Positions 43,372-53,126 of a stretch of 64,000 bases of DNA are shown here, piece after piece. The stretch is taken from assembly GCA_013178375.1 (NCBI GenBank), contig JABLXQ010000011.1:1-64000 (forward strand), given 5' to 3'. The stretch is from Gammaproteobacteria bacterium (GTDB taxonomy: Bacteria > Pseudomonadota > Gammaproteobacteria > Pseudomonadales > Ketobacteraceae). Position 1 is the stretch's first letter. Each line of letters begins with the position of its first letter. The position numbers and the translations under genes were made by a program. Below the pieces are notes generated by a model that worked only from the letters and a program-made list of their open reading frames with translations, did not search any database and was not told where the DNA came from.

Positions 43372-45489
43372 TCAATAATAAATGGTGCCTCGGACATAGA
43401 CGCTTCGCCCCTCTTCCAGATAGCGACTGGGATTCGCGCCACGGACATCGGGATAAAGATTTTTCTCATCAAACAGGTTGTAGACGGAAACGGACACATC
43501 AGCGTCCGGAAATGTAGAAGACCGCATTTGTTGCGCCAGCAAGGTCAGATTGAAGGATTTGTATTCCGGAATGGTAATGGTGATTTCGTTGAAATCCTTA
43601 TCCAGTGCGTTGCCCTTGATTTTGTCGGTGTACTTTCCCTGGAAACTCAAAGACACCGTTTCGGTTATGCCGTAAATGATACCAAAGCCGAATTTATTCT
43701 TCGCGATTTCCTTGAAGTCGGGATCGTCCGGGTCACGCTCGTAGCTATACCAGACGTTTCCCCGCAACTGGCTGTACCGCCATTTTACCAGGCTTTCCAC
43801 TCCCTCGACCTTTTTGGAACCGATGTTGACCAGGATATCCTCAATGGTCGGCGCTTCTTCAATCAGGTTGAATGCGTGGTTCTGGAAATAAACCAGCTGC
43901 CCGGAAAAATCATGGTTGGAATTGAAGTGAAGCGACAATTCGCTGGTTTCCATCCTGGCAGGATTGAGATTGTCGTTTTCAGTGAATTCGAACATGGTGG
44001 GTTCATGAAACGCCTCGCCATAGAGGGCTTTGATCGCCCAGCCTTCTGTCAGCTGAAAATACAGGCCGCTTCTGATGTTGGTGATATCTCCATAGATATT
44101 ATGATGGTCATATCGGCCGCCCAATGTCAGCTGGAGCCTGTCATCAAAAAAGGAATGCTGATCCTGCAGGTAAACGTAAACCTTCTTTTGATAAAGATAC
44201 GGGGATAAATTGGAAAAATACCCTGCGGGTGGATAGAAATAGCGCCCCACCAGGGAGCTGCCTAGTGTGGTGTCGGTGGTGCTCAGGCCGGTAAAGGCAG
44301 GTTCACCGATATCTACATTGTAATAACCAAATCCTGCGATCAGGTAGTTGGGTACGCTTTCAGGATTGATATCGAACTGCACGTTGACCGTATAGGCCCT
44401 GCTGTCTTCAACGTTAAATGCGGCGAGATAAGGCGGATTGTCGCCTTCGTCCTCCCGGTTCTGAAAGCGGATGTAGTCATCTTCATCTTCGTTGAAGACA
44501 TCAACGGTAAGCTTTACCGGATAAGTATCAAACGCATTTTCAAATTTGAGATAGGTCAGTACCTGTTCGGAATCATAACCAAAGTTGGTGTAGGATATTT
44601 CCGGATTTTCTATTCCGCCACCATCTTCATCCCTCAAAAAATAGACGCCGGCATTGACGCTGGAGGTGAGGTCTATTCTGTAAATAAAATCCACATTGAT
44701 ATTATAGGACCTGTTGTCGTCACGATAAGGATTGCCATTGTCGAGCATTTCATTTCTTAGCTGGATATTGTCTTCGGTATATTGGGCGGTTCTGATGAAA
44801 TCGGTAAAGTCGGGCCCGCTCTGATTGAATACCGTTCCGCTCAGGGTTACTCCGAGATTCTTGTTCTGGCTGATGCTGTTGAAACTGAACTGTTTGCTGT
44901 CAAATGCCTCGTCGACACTCCCCAGGGCAGTGGAAATATCTGAGCCGAGCGGGGAATTGTCACTGCTCTTGGTGATAATGTTGATTACGCCGGTATACGC
45001 ATCAGCCCCGTATAATGCCGATGCCGGCCCCTGCACGATTTCGATTTGCTTGACATTGTTCAAGGTGTATTGAGACGCGATATAGGCTTCCCCGGACCAA
45101 AGCTTGTTCATGGGACGGCCATTGATCAGGAGTCTTGTCTGCGCCCAATTTTCCGCGAAGCCTCTTTGTCCGCCCTGTAAATTGGAGTGCGCGTTGACGT
45201 ATTCAATACCCGGAAGATTCTGCAATACATCTTTCAGATCCCGGTAGCCGTACTGTTTGATTTCGTCTTCCGTGATGACATAGATCGTGGCCGGCGCTTC
45301 CGCTACTGTCTGCATGCGCCTGGACGCCGTAACAACCTCGATATTGCCCAGTTCCTCCAGGGAATAATCGAGGAGCTTCACGTTCCACTCCTGGGCCCAG
45401 ACAATAGGCGTCGTGAGAGAGAGACTGCCACCGAGCACACCGATAGAAAGGATTGGGATAGCGGACGAAATTCTGTGGGCGGCTGACAT
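43372..45489 (-). CDS. TonB-dependent outer membrane receptor
   Basis: A 705-residue outer membrane receptor with signal peptide (about residues 1-33). A plug domain follows (VVTASRRMQTVAEAPATIYVITEDEI, DLKDVLQNLPGIEYVNAHS, GRPMNKLWSGEAYI, IEIVQGPASALYGADAYTGVINIITK). The C-terminal 22-stranded barrel ends in an aromatic residue (RGTIYY). A TonB-box-like start is not obvious. Ligand unknown; there is no siderophore or cobalamin gene nearby. The coding sequence is lower in GC than the chromosome core and sits beside the IS remnant, so it was probably acquired. Confidence 0.9.
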   Translation of the reverse strand: MSAAHRISSAIPILSIGVLGGSLSLTTPIVWAQEWNVKLLDYSLEELGNIEVVTASRRMQTVAEAPATIYVITEDEIKQYGYRDLKDVLQNLPGIEYVNAHSNLQGGQRGFAENWAQTRLLINGRPMNKLWSGEAYIASQYTLNNVKQIEIVQGPASALYGADAYTGVINIITKSSDNSPLGSDISTALGSVDEAFDSKQFSFNSISQNKNLGVTLSGTVFNQSGPDFTDFIRTAQYTEDNIQLRNEMLDNGNPYRDDNRSYNINVDFIYRIDLTSSVNAGVYFLRDEDGGGIENPEISYTNFGYDSEQVLTYLKFENAFDTYPVKLTVDVFNEDEDDYIRFQNREDEGDNPPYLAAFNVEDSRAYTVNVQFDINPESVPNYLIAGFGYYNVDIGEPAFTGLSTTDTTLGSSLVGRYFYPPAGYFSNLSPYLYQKKVYVYLQDQHSFFDDRLQLTLGGRYDHHNIYGDITNIRSGLYFQLTEGWAIKALYGEAFHEPTMFEFTENDNLNPARMETSELSLHFNSNHDFSGQLVYFQNHAFNLIEEAPTIEDILVNIGSKKVEGVESLVKWRYSQLRGNVWYSYERDPDDPDFKEIAKNKFGFGIIYGITETVSLSFQGKYTDKIKGNALDKDFNEITITIPEYKSFNLTLLAQQMRSSTFPDADVSVSVYNLFDEKNLYPDVRGANPSRYLEEGRSVYVRGTIYY

Positions 45490-45876
45490 ACGGTTTCCCC
45501 TTCTCCATGGAGATTAGCTCGTCAGGAAACTGCAATCGTTACTTACCGATCACGCTAGTATAGACATATTTGCCAGATTTTAATCTATATCAACTAAACT
45601 GCGAGGTCTGTTGATTCTCGCCGAAGAGGTTTCTGTCAGCGTACCGGGATAGAATGGTTATGCCTGAAAACGCAGGTATATATGTGAAGGCGACATATTG
45701 ATGTTGTTACAAGGATGCATCATCCATGTTGAAAACCGTCCTCGGAATTCTGATTGGCGCGACATGGCAAAGGAAAGGCAGCGACTATGCAATGATCCTG
45801 TCATGACGTTGCAGAATGGGCTCCTGTATCGCTGGAACGCCTGATCCGTGAATCGATCTTAGACCGTATGATATTT
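45490..45876. other. Intergenic stretch upstream of the TonB receptor
   Basis: About 390 bases, holding the receptor promoter region. A 47-codon open frame (45701-45844, plus strand) is present but has no ribosome site or recognised family, so it is not called as a gene. Confidence 0.4.
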
Positions 45877-46251
45877 CTATGGTTTGGTATTTGGAATCGG
45901 TTGGTAATCCTGACTGAACAGGTCGGCGCTGCTCAGTACATTTTCCACGATGGCGCTTTCCAGTAATTGGCCAATGGCTGATGCTGCTTGTTGTGCTTCG
46001 CGTAGCACTTTCTGATCAAATGTCCCGGTATCCCACTGATCCAGCTCCCCAAAGATAATTTCAGCATTATTCGAAAGTTTGCTGGCCTGGGAGGAAATAT
46101 TTCCGGCGGTCTGACTGGAATCACCCAGCGCCATACGAACGCGTTCGATAGCATGGGCAGTTTTCTGCGCCAGATTGCGGACCTCGTCTACCACCATGGC
46201 AAAACCCCGCCCCTGCTCGCCGCCCCGCGCCACTTCGATGGCCGCATTCAA
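45877..46251 (-). pseudogene. C-terminal fragment of a methyl-accepting chemotaxis protein
   Basis: The first residues ([27 protein letters not shown]) are the most conserved part of the MCP signalling tip, where it contacts CheA/CheW. The helices before it, the membrane region and the sensor are missing: a TGA lies a few codons upstream in frame (near 46262). The last 100 residues run to a normal stop. It is therefore a decayed remnant, consistent with the IS-disturbed neighbourhood. Confidence 0.85.
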
Positions 46252-46366
46252 TGTTGTGGATCAAATTAAAGAGTGCTTTAACTTCTTCACCGCAACCGCT
46301 CATTCCACCCCATTATTCCAGAGCTGCACTTTGCGTGATCAGCACCCTTTCCCATACAACTCGCCC

Positions 46367-46483
46367 GCGTCCTATGCAGGCCCGGGGCCTTCCAATGCAT
46401 CAATCACCCCTTCCTATTCAGTCCGGAGGCCTTCCTATGCAGCCGGGGCACCTTCCCATGCATCCCCTACCCCTTCCTGGCAG
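46367..46483. repeat. 21-bp imperfect tandem repeat
   Basis: Units begin at 46367 (diverged), 46388, 46409, 46430, 46451 and 46472, exactly 21 bases apart. The shared core is CCTTCC[T/A/C]AT[G/T]CA. In the plus frame they read as 7-residue units beginning PSY/PSN/PSH, but no gene signals support a protein. The last unit overlaps the 3' end of the GMC gene; the rest lie just past its stop. Confidence 0.85.
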
Positions 46484-48071
46484 CAGCCCGAATCAAATCC
46501 GCCGCCTTCTCCCCGATCATGATGGACGGCGCGTTGGTGTTACCGCCCACAATGGTGGGCATGACCGACGCATCCACCACCCGCAGACCCTCCACGCCCC
46601 GCACCCGCAACTGCGGGTCCACCACTGCCATGTCGTCCACGCCCATGCGGCACGAACCCACCGGGTGGTAAACGGTATCCACGCGCTGGCGCAGCACCTG
46701 CTCGATATCGCCGTCGGTGCGCACGTTGGCGGTGAAGCAATCCTCGGTACGCAGCGCCGCCAGGGCCGGCGCGTCCATCAGTTTGCGGGTCAGCTTGAAG
46801 CCTTCCACCAGATCGCGCATATCGTCCGGCTCGCCCAGGAAATTGGGATCGATCAGCGGCGGCTGGTTGGGATCGGCACTGTGCAGGCCCACCCGGCCCC
46901 GGCTTTTCGGCCGCAGCAAACAGACGTGGCAGGAATAGCCGTGGCCCAGGTTCATCTTGCGGGCGTGATCCTCCACCAGCGCGGTAACGAAATGCAGCTG
47001 GATATCGGGCGCCGGCAGGTCAGGGCGGGTTTTCAGAAAGCCGCCGCCCTCGGCGAAGTTCGAGGTGATCATACCGCGCCGTTCCTTGCGGTAGCGCTGG
47101 ATCTCGCCCAGCATGCGACCGGCACCGGGCATTGACAGGCCCATCAGGTCCAGGCTTTTGGTTTTGTAGCCGAAGACGAAATCCGGGTGGTCCTGCAGGT
47201 TATGGCCGACGCCCGGCAGGTGGTGCAGGGTGCGGATGCCAAGTCTCTGCAATTCTTCGCCATCGCCGATGCCGGACAGCATCAGCAGTTGCGGCGACTG
47301 GAATGCGCCGGCGCTCAGGATCACTTCCTTGCGCGCCCGCAGCACGCGGGTCTGGCCGTTCTGCACGAACTCCACCCCCGCCGCGCGTTTGCCATCGAAC
47401 AGGATGCGCTGGATGTTGGCCTGCAATTCCACCCGCAGATTGCTGCGGGTGCCCAGGTGGGGCAGCAGATAGGCCCGCGCCGCGCTCCAGCGCTCGCCGT
47501 CCTTTTGCGTGACCTGGTAAATGCCGATGCCTTCCTGGCTGACGCCGTTGAAATCCTCGTTGATCGGAAAGCCGGCCTGGCGGGCTGCTTCCAGATACAA
47601 CTGGTGCACCGGGTTGTCGGTGCGCAGGTTGCTCACCGGCAGGGGGCCGTCGGTGCCGTGCAGTTCGTTCTCGAAGGTGTAGTTGTGTTCGGACTTTTTG
47701 AAATAGGGCAGCACCTCGTTCCAGGACCAGCCGGCATTGCCCAGCGCCGCCCAGTGATCGTAATCCCAGCGGTGGCCGCGGATGTAGACCATGGCGTTGA
47801 TGGCCGACGATCCGCCCAGCGCCTTGCCCCGGGGCTGGTAGCCGGTGCGCCCGTTCAGGCCGGGCTGGGGCACGGTGTCCAGGGCCCAGCTGTTGATCTT
47901 CGTGGGCACCATCAGCACCACAGCGGCGGGCACGTTCACCAGCCAGCCGTCGCCGCCCTTGCCCGCTTCGATCACCGCTACCGACGTGGCCGGATCTTCC
48001 GACAGCCGCCCTGCGACCGTACACCCTGCCGAACCGCCACCCAGTACCAGATAATCAAATTCCTGCGTCAT
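46467..48071 (-). CDS. GMC-family FAD-dependent oxidoreductase (AlkJ/choline-dehydrogenase-like)
   Basis: A 534-residue flavoenzyme with FAD motif LVLGGGSAGCTVAGRL (9-24). GMC signature 1 is in GKALGGSSAINAMVYIRGHRWDYDHWA and signature 2 in GAFQSPQLLMLSGIG. The C-terminal active-site segment is VYHPVGSCRMG with the catalytic His. The closest well-known relatives are alcohol dehydrogenase AlkJ of alkane degraders and choline dehydrogenase. Likely role: oxidation of long-chain or other alcohols, electrons going to the quinone pool. The gene has no signal peptide. Confidence 0.92.
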   Translation of the reverse strand: MTQEFDYLVLGGGSAGCTVAGRLSEDPATSVAVIEAGKGGDGWLVNVPAAVVLMVPTKINSWALDTVPQPGLNGRTGYQPRGKALGGSSAINAMVYIRGHRWDYDHWAALGNAGWSWNEVLPYFKKSEHNYTFENELHGTDGPLPVSNLRTDNPVHQLYLEAARQAGFPINEDFNGVSQEGIGIYQVTQKDGERWSAARAYLLPHLGTRSNLRVELQANIQRILFDGKRAAGVEFVQNGQTRVLRARKEVILSAGAFQSPQLLMLSGIGDGEELQRLGIRTLHHLPGVGHNLQDHPDFVFGYKTKSLDLMGLSMPGAGRMLGEIQRYRKERRGMITSNFAEGGGFLKTRPDLPAPDIQLHFVTALVEDHARKMNLGHGYSCHVCLLRPKSRGRVGLHSADPNQPPLIDPNFLGEPDDMRDLVEGFKLTRKLMDAPALAALRTEDCFTANVRTDGDIEQVLRQRVDTVYHPVGSCRMGVDDMAVVDPQLRVRGVEGLRVVDASVMPTIVGGNTNAPSIMIGEKAADLIRAAARKG

Positions 48072-48364
48072 TCGGTGTTCTCCGCTGTGGGTTCTTGTTG
48101 TCGTTTCTTGTCATTGGTTGTCATTTGGGGCCGCAGGACATTGATCCACAAAAGTCTCGCCGATTCAATCCGCATACGTGCGCAGGGGCGCCAACTGTCA
48201 AGCCTGGGCTCCCGGTACTTTTGCCGGTTTTGAACCGGGGTGATTCTGCAGAAACCGGGCAGTCGCGGCTGTAAAATGGCTGCCTCGTGCCAATCGTGCC
48301 GTCCGGCGCTCCCTCGCCGGCCCCTTCGGACATTGGTCAGCCGTGCGAACACCAGGGAGGTTAC

Positions 48365-48769
48365 ATGCGCATCAACCTACATTCGATTGCATTCAGCTGG
48401 ATGTTTGCCCTCATTCTGCTGGGCTTGCTGTTGTTGCTGGGTGCCCCCAACGTGGCCCGCACCGGCACCCCCAACGTGATTGAGTTACCCGGTGATCTGA
48501 CACCGGCCGGAAAGGACCAGCTGACCTCGCTGCAATCCACGATCTGGTGTGCGCTGGAGAGCGAACAGACGGTGCGGCTTTCAGTCGGGGGCCGGGAGGT
48601 GCAATACCATGGCGCGATGGCGATTGCCCCGGAATGGCGCGGCAAGGCACTGCCGGCCTCGCAGCAAAAGCGGGTGGACAACTGCGTGCAGCAACGGCAG
48701 CAGCAACTGGCCGGTACCGGCAGGGAAGGACGTCGCGCTGCCCTGACCTTTCTGTTTACCAATCTTTGA
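48365..48769 (+). CDS. Hypothetical protein with N-terminal membrane anchor
   Basis: A 134-residue protein with one hydrophobic helix (residues about 10-28: FSWMFALILLGLLLLLGAP) and a basic/polar periplasmic domain with two Cys. No family recognised. Start 48365 is set by GGGAGG at good spacing. It lies between two leftward genes as a lone rightward gene; codon usage matches the chromosome. Confidence 0.65.
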   Translation: MRINLHSIAFSWMFALILLGLLLLLGAPNVARTGTPNVIELPGDLTPAGKDQLTSLQSTIWCALESEQTVRLSVGGREVQYHGAMAIAPEWRGKALPASQQKRVDNCVQQRQQQLAGTGREGRRAALTFLFTNL

Positions 48770-48790
48770 ATCAACCTCACCGGCAATGCT

Positions 48791-49945
48791 TCACCGATTG
48801 GGGGTCTGCACCACCAGATTCTCGCAGGGATAAGCCACGCAACTGAGTACATAACCTTCCCGCGCCTCTTCCAGCGTCAACTGGTTGGGTTCATCCAGAA
48901 TCACACTGCCACTCTTCACCTTCAGTTTGCAGGCCTTGCAACTGCCCGCCGTGCACTGGGCCGGAATATCAATCCCCGCCGACCGCGCCGTTTCCAGCAG
49001 GCTTTCCACCTGCCGTTGGCGCACATGGCGCACCCGGCCCAGCAGGGTGGGCGGCAGAAACGTCACCAGACGCGGCCGTAACGCGATCTCTTCCGCCTCT
49101 GCCGGTGGTGCATTGAACAGCTCGATGCGAATCCGGGATTCATCAATGCCCGCCCCGTGGAAAACCTCCAGGCATTTCTTCACCAGGCCGTAGGGCCCGC
49201 ACAGGTAGAAAAGCGCGTTGGCAGGATTGTCGATGCGATCGAGAATGCGCTGTCCGTCCAGCCGCCGGGTGGGATCGTGCTGGTTGCCTTCCTTGCGGGT
49301 GAACTGAAGGTGCAGGCGGAACCCGGGGTGCAGCTTCTCCAGCCGCTCCAGTTCCCGGCGGAACAGGCACTGGTCCGGCGTGCGGCAAGCGTAGATCAGC
49401 TGGATGTCGGCCGCGGGATTCTTACCCAGCAGATCCTTGAGCAGGGAAAACACCGGCACGATGCCGGAGCCCGCCGCCACCAGCACGTAGCGTTGTTCAT
49501 CCAGCCGTTCCTGGGGCAGCACGAACTCGCCGGCCGGTTCCGAAATATAGAATTCATCCCCCACCCGCAACGATTCCACCAGATGGCGTGACAGGCGGCC
49601 CTGAAAAATCGTCTGCACCGTGATCGAGTAGCGATTGTCATCAGGGGCAGAGGAAAACGAATAGCAGCGCTGGAACAGGGTGGGACCGATGGGCACCGAC
49701 ACCTTCACGAACTGGCCGGACCTGTAGATCAGGCGATAACCTTCCAGCATTTCGAAAGTGATGGTGAGGGCGCGGGGCGTTTCCTGGTGCAGCTGGGTGA
49801 CCCGCACGCGGTAATCGTATTCGGTCAGGGAGGAAGCGCGGTCTTCTGCGGGAATCCGGGTTCCCAGGGGCTGCAGCACGCGGTTGACGCGCTTGCGCAT
49901 CCAGGAGGGCATGGTTCGGGACAGTGTCCTGGCGATCCTGCTCAC
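48791..49945 (-). CDS. FAD/NAD(P)H oxidoreductase with C-terminal 2Fe-2S ferredoxin domain
   Basis: A 384-residue reductase of the ferredoxin-NADP reductase superfamily: FAD-binding RCYSFSSAP, NAD(P)-binding LVAAGSGIVPVFSLLKDLL and FYLCGPYGLVKKCLE. A plant-type 2Fe-2S domain with CTAGSCKACKLKV and the last Cys in VLSCVAYPC closes the chain. Order FAD-NAD-ferredoxin resembles HCR and PaaE/Rieske oxygenase reductases. The GTG at 49945 was chosen as start because GGAG lies five bases upstream; ATG codons at 49912 and upstream lack a site. An electron donor to a partner oxygenase or desaturase, as in desaturase DesB-type pairs, is possible but no partner is in view. Confidence 0.88.
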   Translation of the reverse strand: MSRIARTLSRTMPSWMRKRVNRVLQPLGTRIPAEDRASSLTEYDYRVRVTQLHQETPRALTITFEMLEGYRLIYRSGQFVKVSVPIGPTLFQRCYSFSSAPDDNRYSITVQTIFQGRLSRHLVESLRVGDEFYISEPAGEFVLPQERLDEQRYVLVAAGSGIVPVFSLLKDLLGKNPAADIQLIYACRTPDQCLFRRELERLEKLHPGFRLHLQFTRKEGNQHDPTRRLDGQRILDRIDNPANALFYLCGPYGLVKKCLEVFHGAGIDESRIRIELFNAPPAEAEEIALRPRLVTFLPPTLLGRVRHVRQRQVESLLETARSAGIDIPAQCTAGSCKACKLKVKSGSVILDEPNQLTLEEAREGYVLSCVAYPCENLVVQTPNR

Positions 49946-50077
49946 ACAGACTCCGGGGCGAGGTGATGATGAACTGCAGCCAACGATAGCGAACATTGCC
50001 CCTGCTAGGCAACGCATTCAACGGCAAGTACGCGGAAAATCAGCTATAAATAAAGCCATACCCCCAGGAGATTTGTC

Positions 50078-50464
50078 ATGGCCGCCGATCCCAACGACCC
50101 CCTCTACCAACTTCTGCTGGACGAGAAGATCGAGGAATTCAACAAGCAACGGGCTGCCGGCAAAACCGTGGATCTGCGCGGTGCATCGCTGCGCGGCCGC
50201 GATCTGCGCCTGATGAACGTGGACGGGCTGGACATGCGCGACGCCTATCTGCGCGGCGCCGACATCCGGGGTGTGGATTTCCGCAACACCCAGCTGGAGG
50301 GTGCCAGCATCTGCGAGGCAAAAATATCCGGCTGCTTTTTTCCGCGCGAACTGACGGCCGAGGAAGTCCGCCTGTCACAGGAAAAGGGCACCCGCATGCG
50401 CTACCGGTCGATCCGGATCGTGAAGAAAAGTGAAATGCCGAAATCAGGCACGGAAGAAGATTGA
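50078..50464 (+). CDS. Pentapeptide-repeat protein
   Basis: A 128-residue protein with about ten A(D/N)LxX-type pentapeptide units in residues 30-80 (VDLRGASLRGRDLRLMNV, DMRDAYLRGADIRGVDF). The fold is a short right-handed quadrilateral helix. Flanks are charged. The function of such short forms is unknown; a quinolone-protecting Qnr role is unlikely at this size. AGGAG precedes the ATG. Confidence 0.85.
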   Translation: MAADPNDPLYQLLLDEKIEEFNKQRAAGKTVDLRGASLRGRDLRLMNVDGLDMRDAYLRGADIRGVDFRNTQLEGASICEAKISGCFFPRELTAEEVRLSQEKGTRMRYRSIRIVKKSEMPKSGTEED

Positions 50465-50501
50465 GCCGCCGGATCAGGCACGACGGCCAGGCAAAACAGA
50501 C

Positions 50502-50819
50502 TCAGGCATCATCCCAGAAACGGCGCAACTGAAACGCGCAGTAACCCAACGCAAACAGCACATCGATGACGCAACTGGTGCGGATGGCACCGCTCAGCTG
50601 ATGGGGATTCACCGCCTCGCGCGCGATGGCGGATTCCGGAAAGCCCCACACCGCCAGCGCCACCATGGCCCCGGCAATCAATAACACCCCCACCACCATG
50701 CTCAGGAATGCAGTGCCGCGATTCAGCCAGCCCTTGATCGCTGCGTATTCCACGAAAGCGTTGAGGGCGCTGCACAGCACCCAGGTGAGAATCAGTGAGC
50801 CAACGATGAATCCTGCCAT
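50502..50819 (-). CDS. Small membrane protein downstream of prfC
   Basis: A 105-residue protein with three hydrophobic helices (MAGFIVGSLILTWVLCSALNAF, FLSMVVGVLLIAGAMVALAVWGF, IRTSCVIDVLFALGYCAFQLRRF). Its ATG lies two bases after the prfC TGA, so it is the second gene of that operon. No family recognised. The N-terminus of this frame continues open through prfC in a shadow frame; only this part is credible. Confidence 0.68.
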   Translation of the reverse strand: MAGFIVGSLILTWVLCSALNAFVEYAAIKGWLNRGTAFLSMVVGVLLIAGAMVALAVWGFPESAIAREAVNPHQLSGAIRTSCVIDVLFALGYCAFQLRRFWDDA

Positions 50820-50821
50820 GA

Positions 50822-52399
50822 TCAGTGCTCGCGGGTTTCCTTGAAGCGGACGTCGGGCCAGCGTTCCATGGTGAGTTCCAGGTTCACCCGGGTGGGCGCC
50901 AGATAGGTGAGATAGCCACCACCGTCCAGCGCCAGGTTGTCGTGGCATTTCTTCTTGAAGTCTTCGAGCATTTTCCAATCGTCGCAGTACACCCAGCGCG
51001 CGGTGGACACGTTGACCAGATCGTAGGAACACTCCACTTTGTATTCGTCCTTCAGGCGATAGGCCACCACATCGAACTGCAGCACACCGACGGCGCCGAC
51101 GATGATGTCGTTGTTGCGCAGCGGCATGAACACCTGGGTGGCGCCCTCTTCCGACAATTGCTGGATGCCTTTCTGCAACTGCTTGCTCTTGAGCGGATCG
51201 CGCAGGTGCACGCGCTTGAACAATTCCGGCGCGAAGTGGGGAATGCCCTGGAAGTTCAGGTCTTCGCCGGAGGTGAAGGTATCGCCGATCTGGATGGTGC
51301 CGTGGTTGTGCAGGCCGATGATGTCGCCGGGCCAGGCTTCTTCCAGATGGGCGCGCTCGCCGGCGAGGAAGGTCAGCGCGTCGGAGATCCGCACTTCTTT
51401 CCCCAGCCGCACATGCTTCATCTTCATGCCTTTCTCGTAGTGGCCGGAGCACACCCGCATGAAGGCGACGCGGTCGCGGTGTTTCGGGTCCATGTTCGCC
51501 TGGATCTTGAAGACGAAGCCGGTGAAGCGTTCGTCGGCGGCTTCCACGGTGCGTTTGTCGGTATCACGGTGCAGCGGTGGCGGTGCCCATTGCACCAGGC
51601 CATCGAGCATGTGGTCGACGCCGAAATTGCCCAACGCGGTGCCGAAGAACACCGGGGTGAGTTTGCCGTCGAGAAATTCCTGCTGGTCGAACTCGTGGCT
51701 GGCGCCGCGCACCAGTTCCAGCTGCGAGCGCAGGTCGTCCGCCAGATCACCCACAGCGGCATCCAGCTCCGGGTTGTTGATGCCCTTGATGGGGCGCACG
51801 TCCTGGATGGTGTGGCCCTGGCCGGTGGCGTACAGGTAGATGGTGTCCTGGTACAGGTTGTACACACCCTTGAACAGCTTGCCCATGCCGATGGGCCAAG
51901 TGATGGGGGCGCATTTGATTTTGAGGACGTGCTCGACTTCATCCAGCAGGTCGATGGGATCGCGGATTTCCCGGTCCATCTTGTTGATGAACGACAGGAT
52001 CGGCGTGTCGCGCAGGCGGCAGACTTCCATCAGCTTGATGGTGCGCGTCTCAACGCCCTTGGCGCCGTCGATGATCATCAGGGCGGAGTCAACGGCGGTG
52101 AGGGTGCGGTAGGTGTCCTCGGAAAAGTCCTCGTGGCCCGGGGTGTCCAGCAGGTTCACGATGCAGTCCTTGTAGGGGAACTGCATGACGGAGGTGGTCA
52201 CCGAGATGCCCCGCTCCTTTTCCATTTCCATCCAGTCGGACGTGGCATGGCGGTCGGAGCCCCGGCCCTTGACGGTGCCGGCCACCTGGATCTGGTTTCC
52301 GTACAGCAGCAGCTTTTCGGTGATGGTGGTTTTACCGGCGTCCGGGTGCGAGATGATCGCAAAGGTACGGCGTTTTCTGACTTCGTCCAGATGGCTCAT
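50822..52399 (-). CDS. prfC: Peptide chain release factor 3
   Basis: RF3 is the GTPase that recycles RF1/RF2 after termination. The 525-residue protein has G1 [17 protein letters not shown], the [14 protein letters not shown] switch, [16 protein letters not shown], and [16 protein letters not shown], all diagnostic of RF3 and not EF-G. The domain II/III part includes [25 protein letters not shown]. It is the only RF3 candidate here. Its start codon has no strong ribosome site. Confidence 0.97.
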   Translation of the reverse strand: MSHLDEVRKRRTFAIISHPDAGKTTITEKLLLYGNQIQVAGTVKGRGSDRHATSDWMEMEKERGISVTTSVMQFPYKDCIVNLLDTPGHEDFSEDTYRTLTAVDSALMIIDGAKGVETRTIKLMEVCRLRDTPILSFINKMDREIRDPIDLLDEVEHVLKIKCAPITWPIGMGKLFKGVYNLYQDTIYLYATGQGHTIQDVRPIKGINNPELDAAVGDLADDLRSQLELVRGASHEFDQQEFLDGKLTPVFFGTALGNFGVDHMLDGLVQWAPPPLHRDTDKRTVEAADERFTGFVFKIQANMDPKHRDRVAFMRVCSGHYEKGMKMKHVRLGKEVRISDALTFLAGERAHLEEAWPGDIIGLHNHGTIQIGDTFTSGEDLNFQGIPHFAPELFKRVHLRDPLKSKQLQKGIQQLSEEGATQVFMPLRNNDIIVGAVGVLQFDVVAYRLKDEYKVECSYDLVNVSTARWVYCDDWKMLEDFKKKCHDNLALDGGGYLTYLAPTRVNLELTMERWPDVRFKETREH

Positions 52400-52491
52400 G
52401 ATGACCTGTATCGGGGTGGTTCGGGGGTAAAGAGGCGGGGATTATACCTGAATCAGGCAGGGCCTGGGACTGAGGCCGGGGACATAGGGTT

Positions 52492-52531
52492 AGGCCGGCC
52501 GGCGGGCACGGAATCGCCCACCGGCCGGTTG
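52492..52531. terminator. GC-rich hairpin after the outer membrane protein gene
   Basis: The arms around GGCCGGCGGGC and GCCCACCGGCC form a long GC-rich stem 10-50 bases past the stop at 52540. There is no T-run, so its role as terminator is tentative. Confidence 0.4.
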
Positions 52532-52539
52532 GTTCGGGA

Positions 52540-53082
52540 TCAGGGGTAGAAGTTGAAACCCACGCTGATCATGTCGGATTCCACTTCCACGCCGTCCTCG
52601 TCGATGTCCGGCAGTACCGTGTATTCCACCACGACCGCCATGGAGCCCAGATACGTCCTGGCGCCGACTCCGTAGGAAAGACCGCTTTCACGATAGCCGT
52701 CGTTGTAATCGTCTTCGTATTCGAACGAGGCAACGCCGACTTTGCCATACAGGCCCAGAACATTGCCCACCGGCAGAATGCACAGGGCGTCCAGCCCGAT
52801 CATGTTGTCGATGCCGATGTCATAGTCCGACTGCTCAAGCGCGTCGTCCTGCACGCCCATTCCGATATAACCTTCAAGACCGAAGTACTTGTTGAAAGTA
52901 CCACCACCTTTCACACGCAGCGCCACCGGGTTGAAGTCAAAACTGCCCGGCACTTCATCGAATGACATTTCGCCCTGCACCATGGACAGATCGAATCCCA
53001 CATAACCGCCTTCACCCATATCCGCCACTGCAGCCGTCGATACCAGCGCCGATGCCATGAGCATACAGAGTTGTTTTTTCAC
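52540..53082 (-). CDS. Outer membrane beta-barrel protein
   Basis: A 180-residue protein with signal peptide (about residues 1-20, VSTAAVADM). Eight alternating beta strands are rich in Gly and aromatic residues (GYVGFDLSM, FNKYFGLEGYIGMGVQ, GLYGKVGVASFEYED, SYGVGARTYLGSMAVVVEYTVL), ending in NFYP (close to a C-terminal aromatic). This is the OmpA/OmpX-like small barrel class. The very acidic linkers suggest halophily. No ligand can be inferred. Confidence 0.83.
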   Translation of the reverse strand: MKKQLCMLMASALVSTAAVADMGEGGYVGFDLSMVQGEMSFDEVPGSFDFNPVALRVKGGGTFNKYFGLEGYIGMGVQDDALEQSDYDIGIDNMIGLDALCILPVGNVLGLYGKVGVASFEYEDDYNDGYRESGLSYGVGARTYLGSMAVVVEYTVLPDIDEDGVEVESDMISVGFNFYP

Positions 53083-53126
53083 GTTCTCTCCCTACCTTTC
53101 CGGTTTTTTTTGATGTTGGTGAGCTA

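Noticed and set aside
45701-45844. 47-codon plus-strand ORF upstream of the TonB receptor
   Set aside because: Starts at ATG but has no good ribosome site and no family; noted only in the intergenic entry.
46175-46522. Plus-strand ORF carrying the 7-residue PSY repeats
   Set aside because: The periodicity is explained by the 21-bp DNA repeat; the frame overlaps the MCP fragment and the GMC gene and lacks start signals.
50825-52549. 574-codon plus-strand ORF opposite prfC
   Set aside because: Antisense shadow of prfC, His/Val/Gly-rich, no family.
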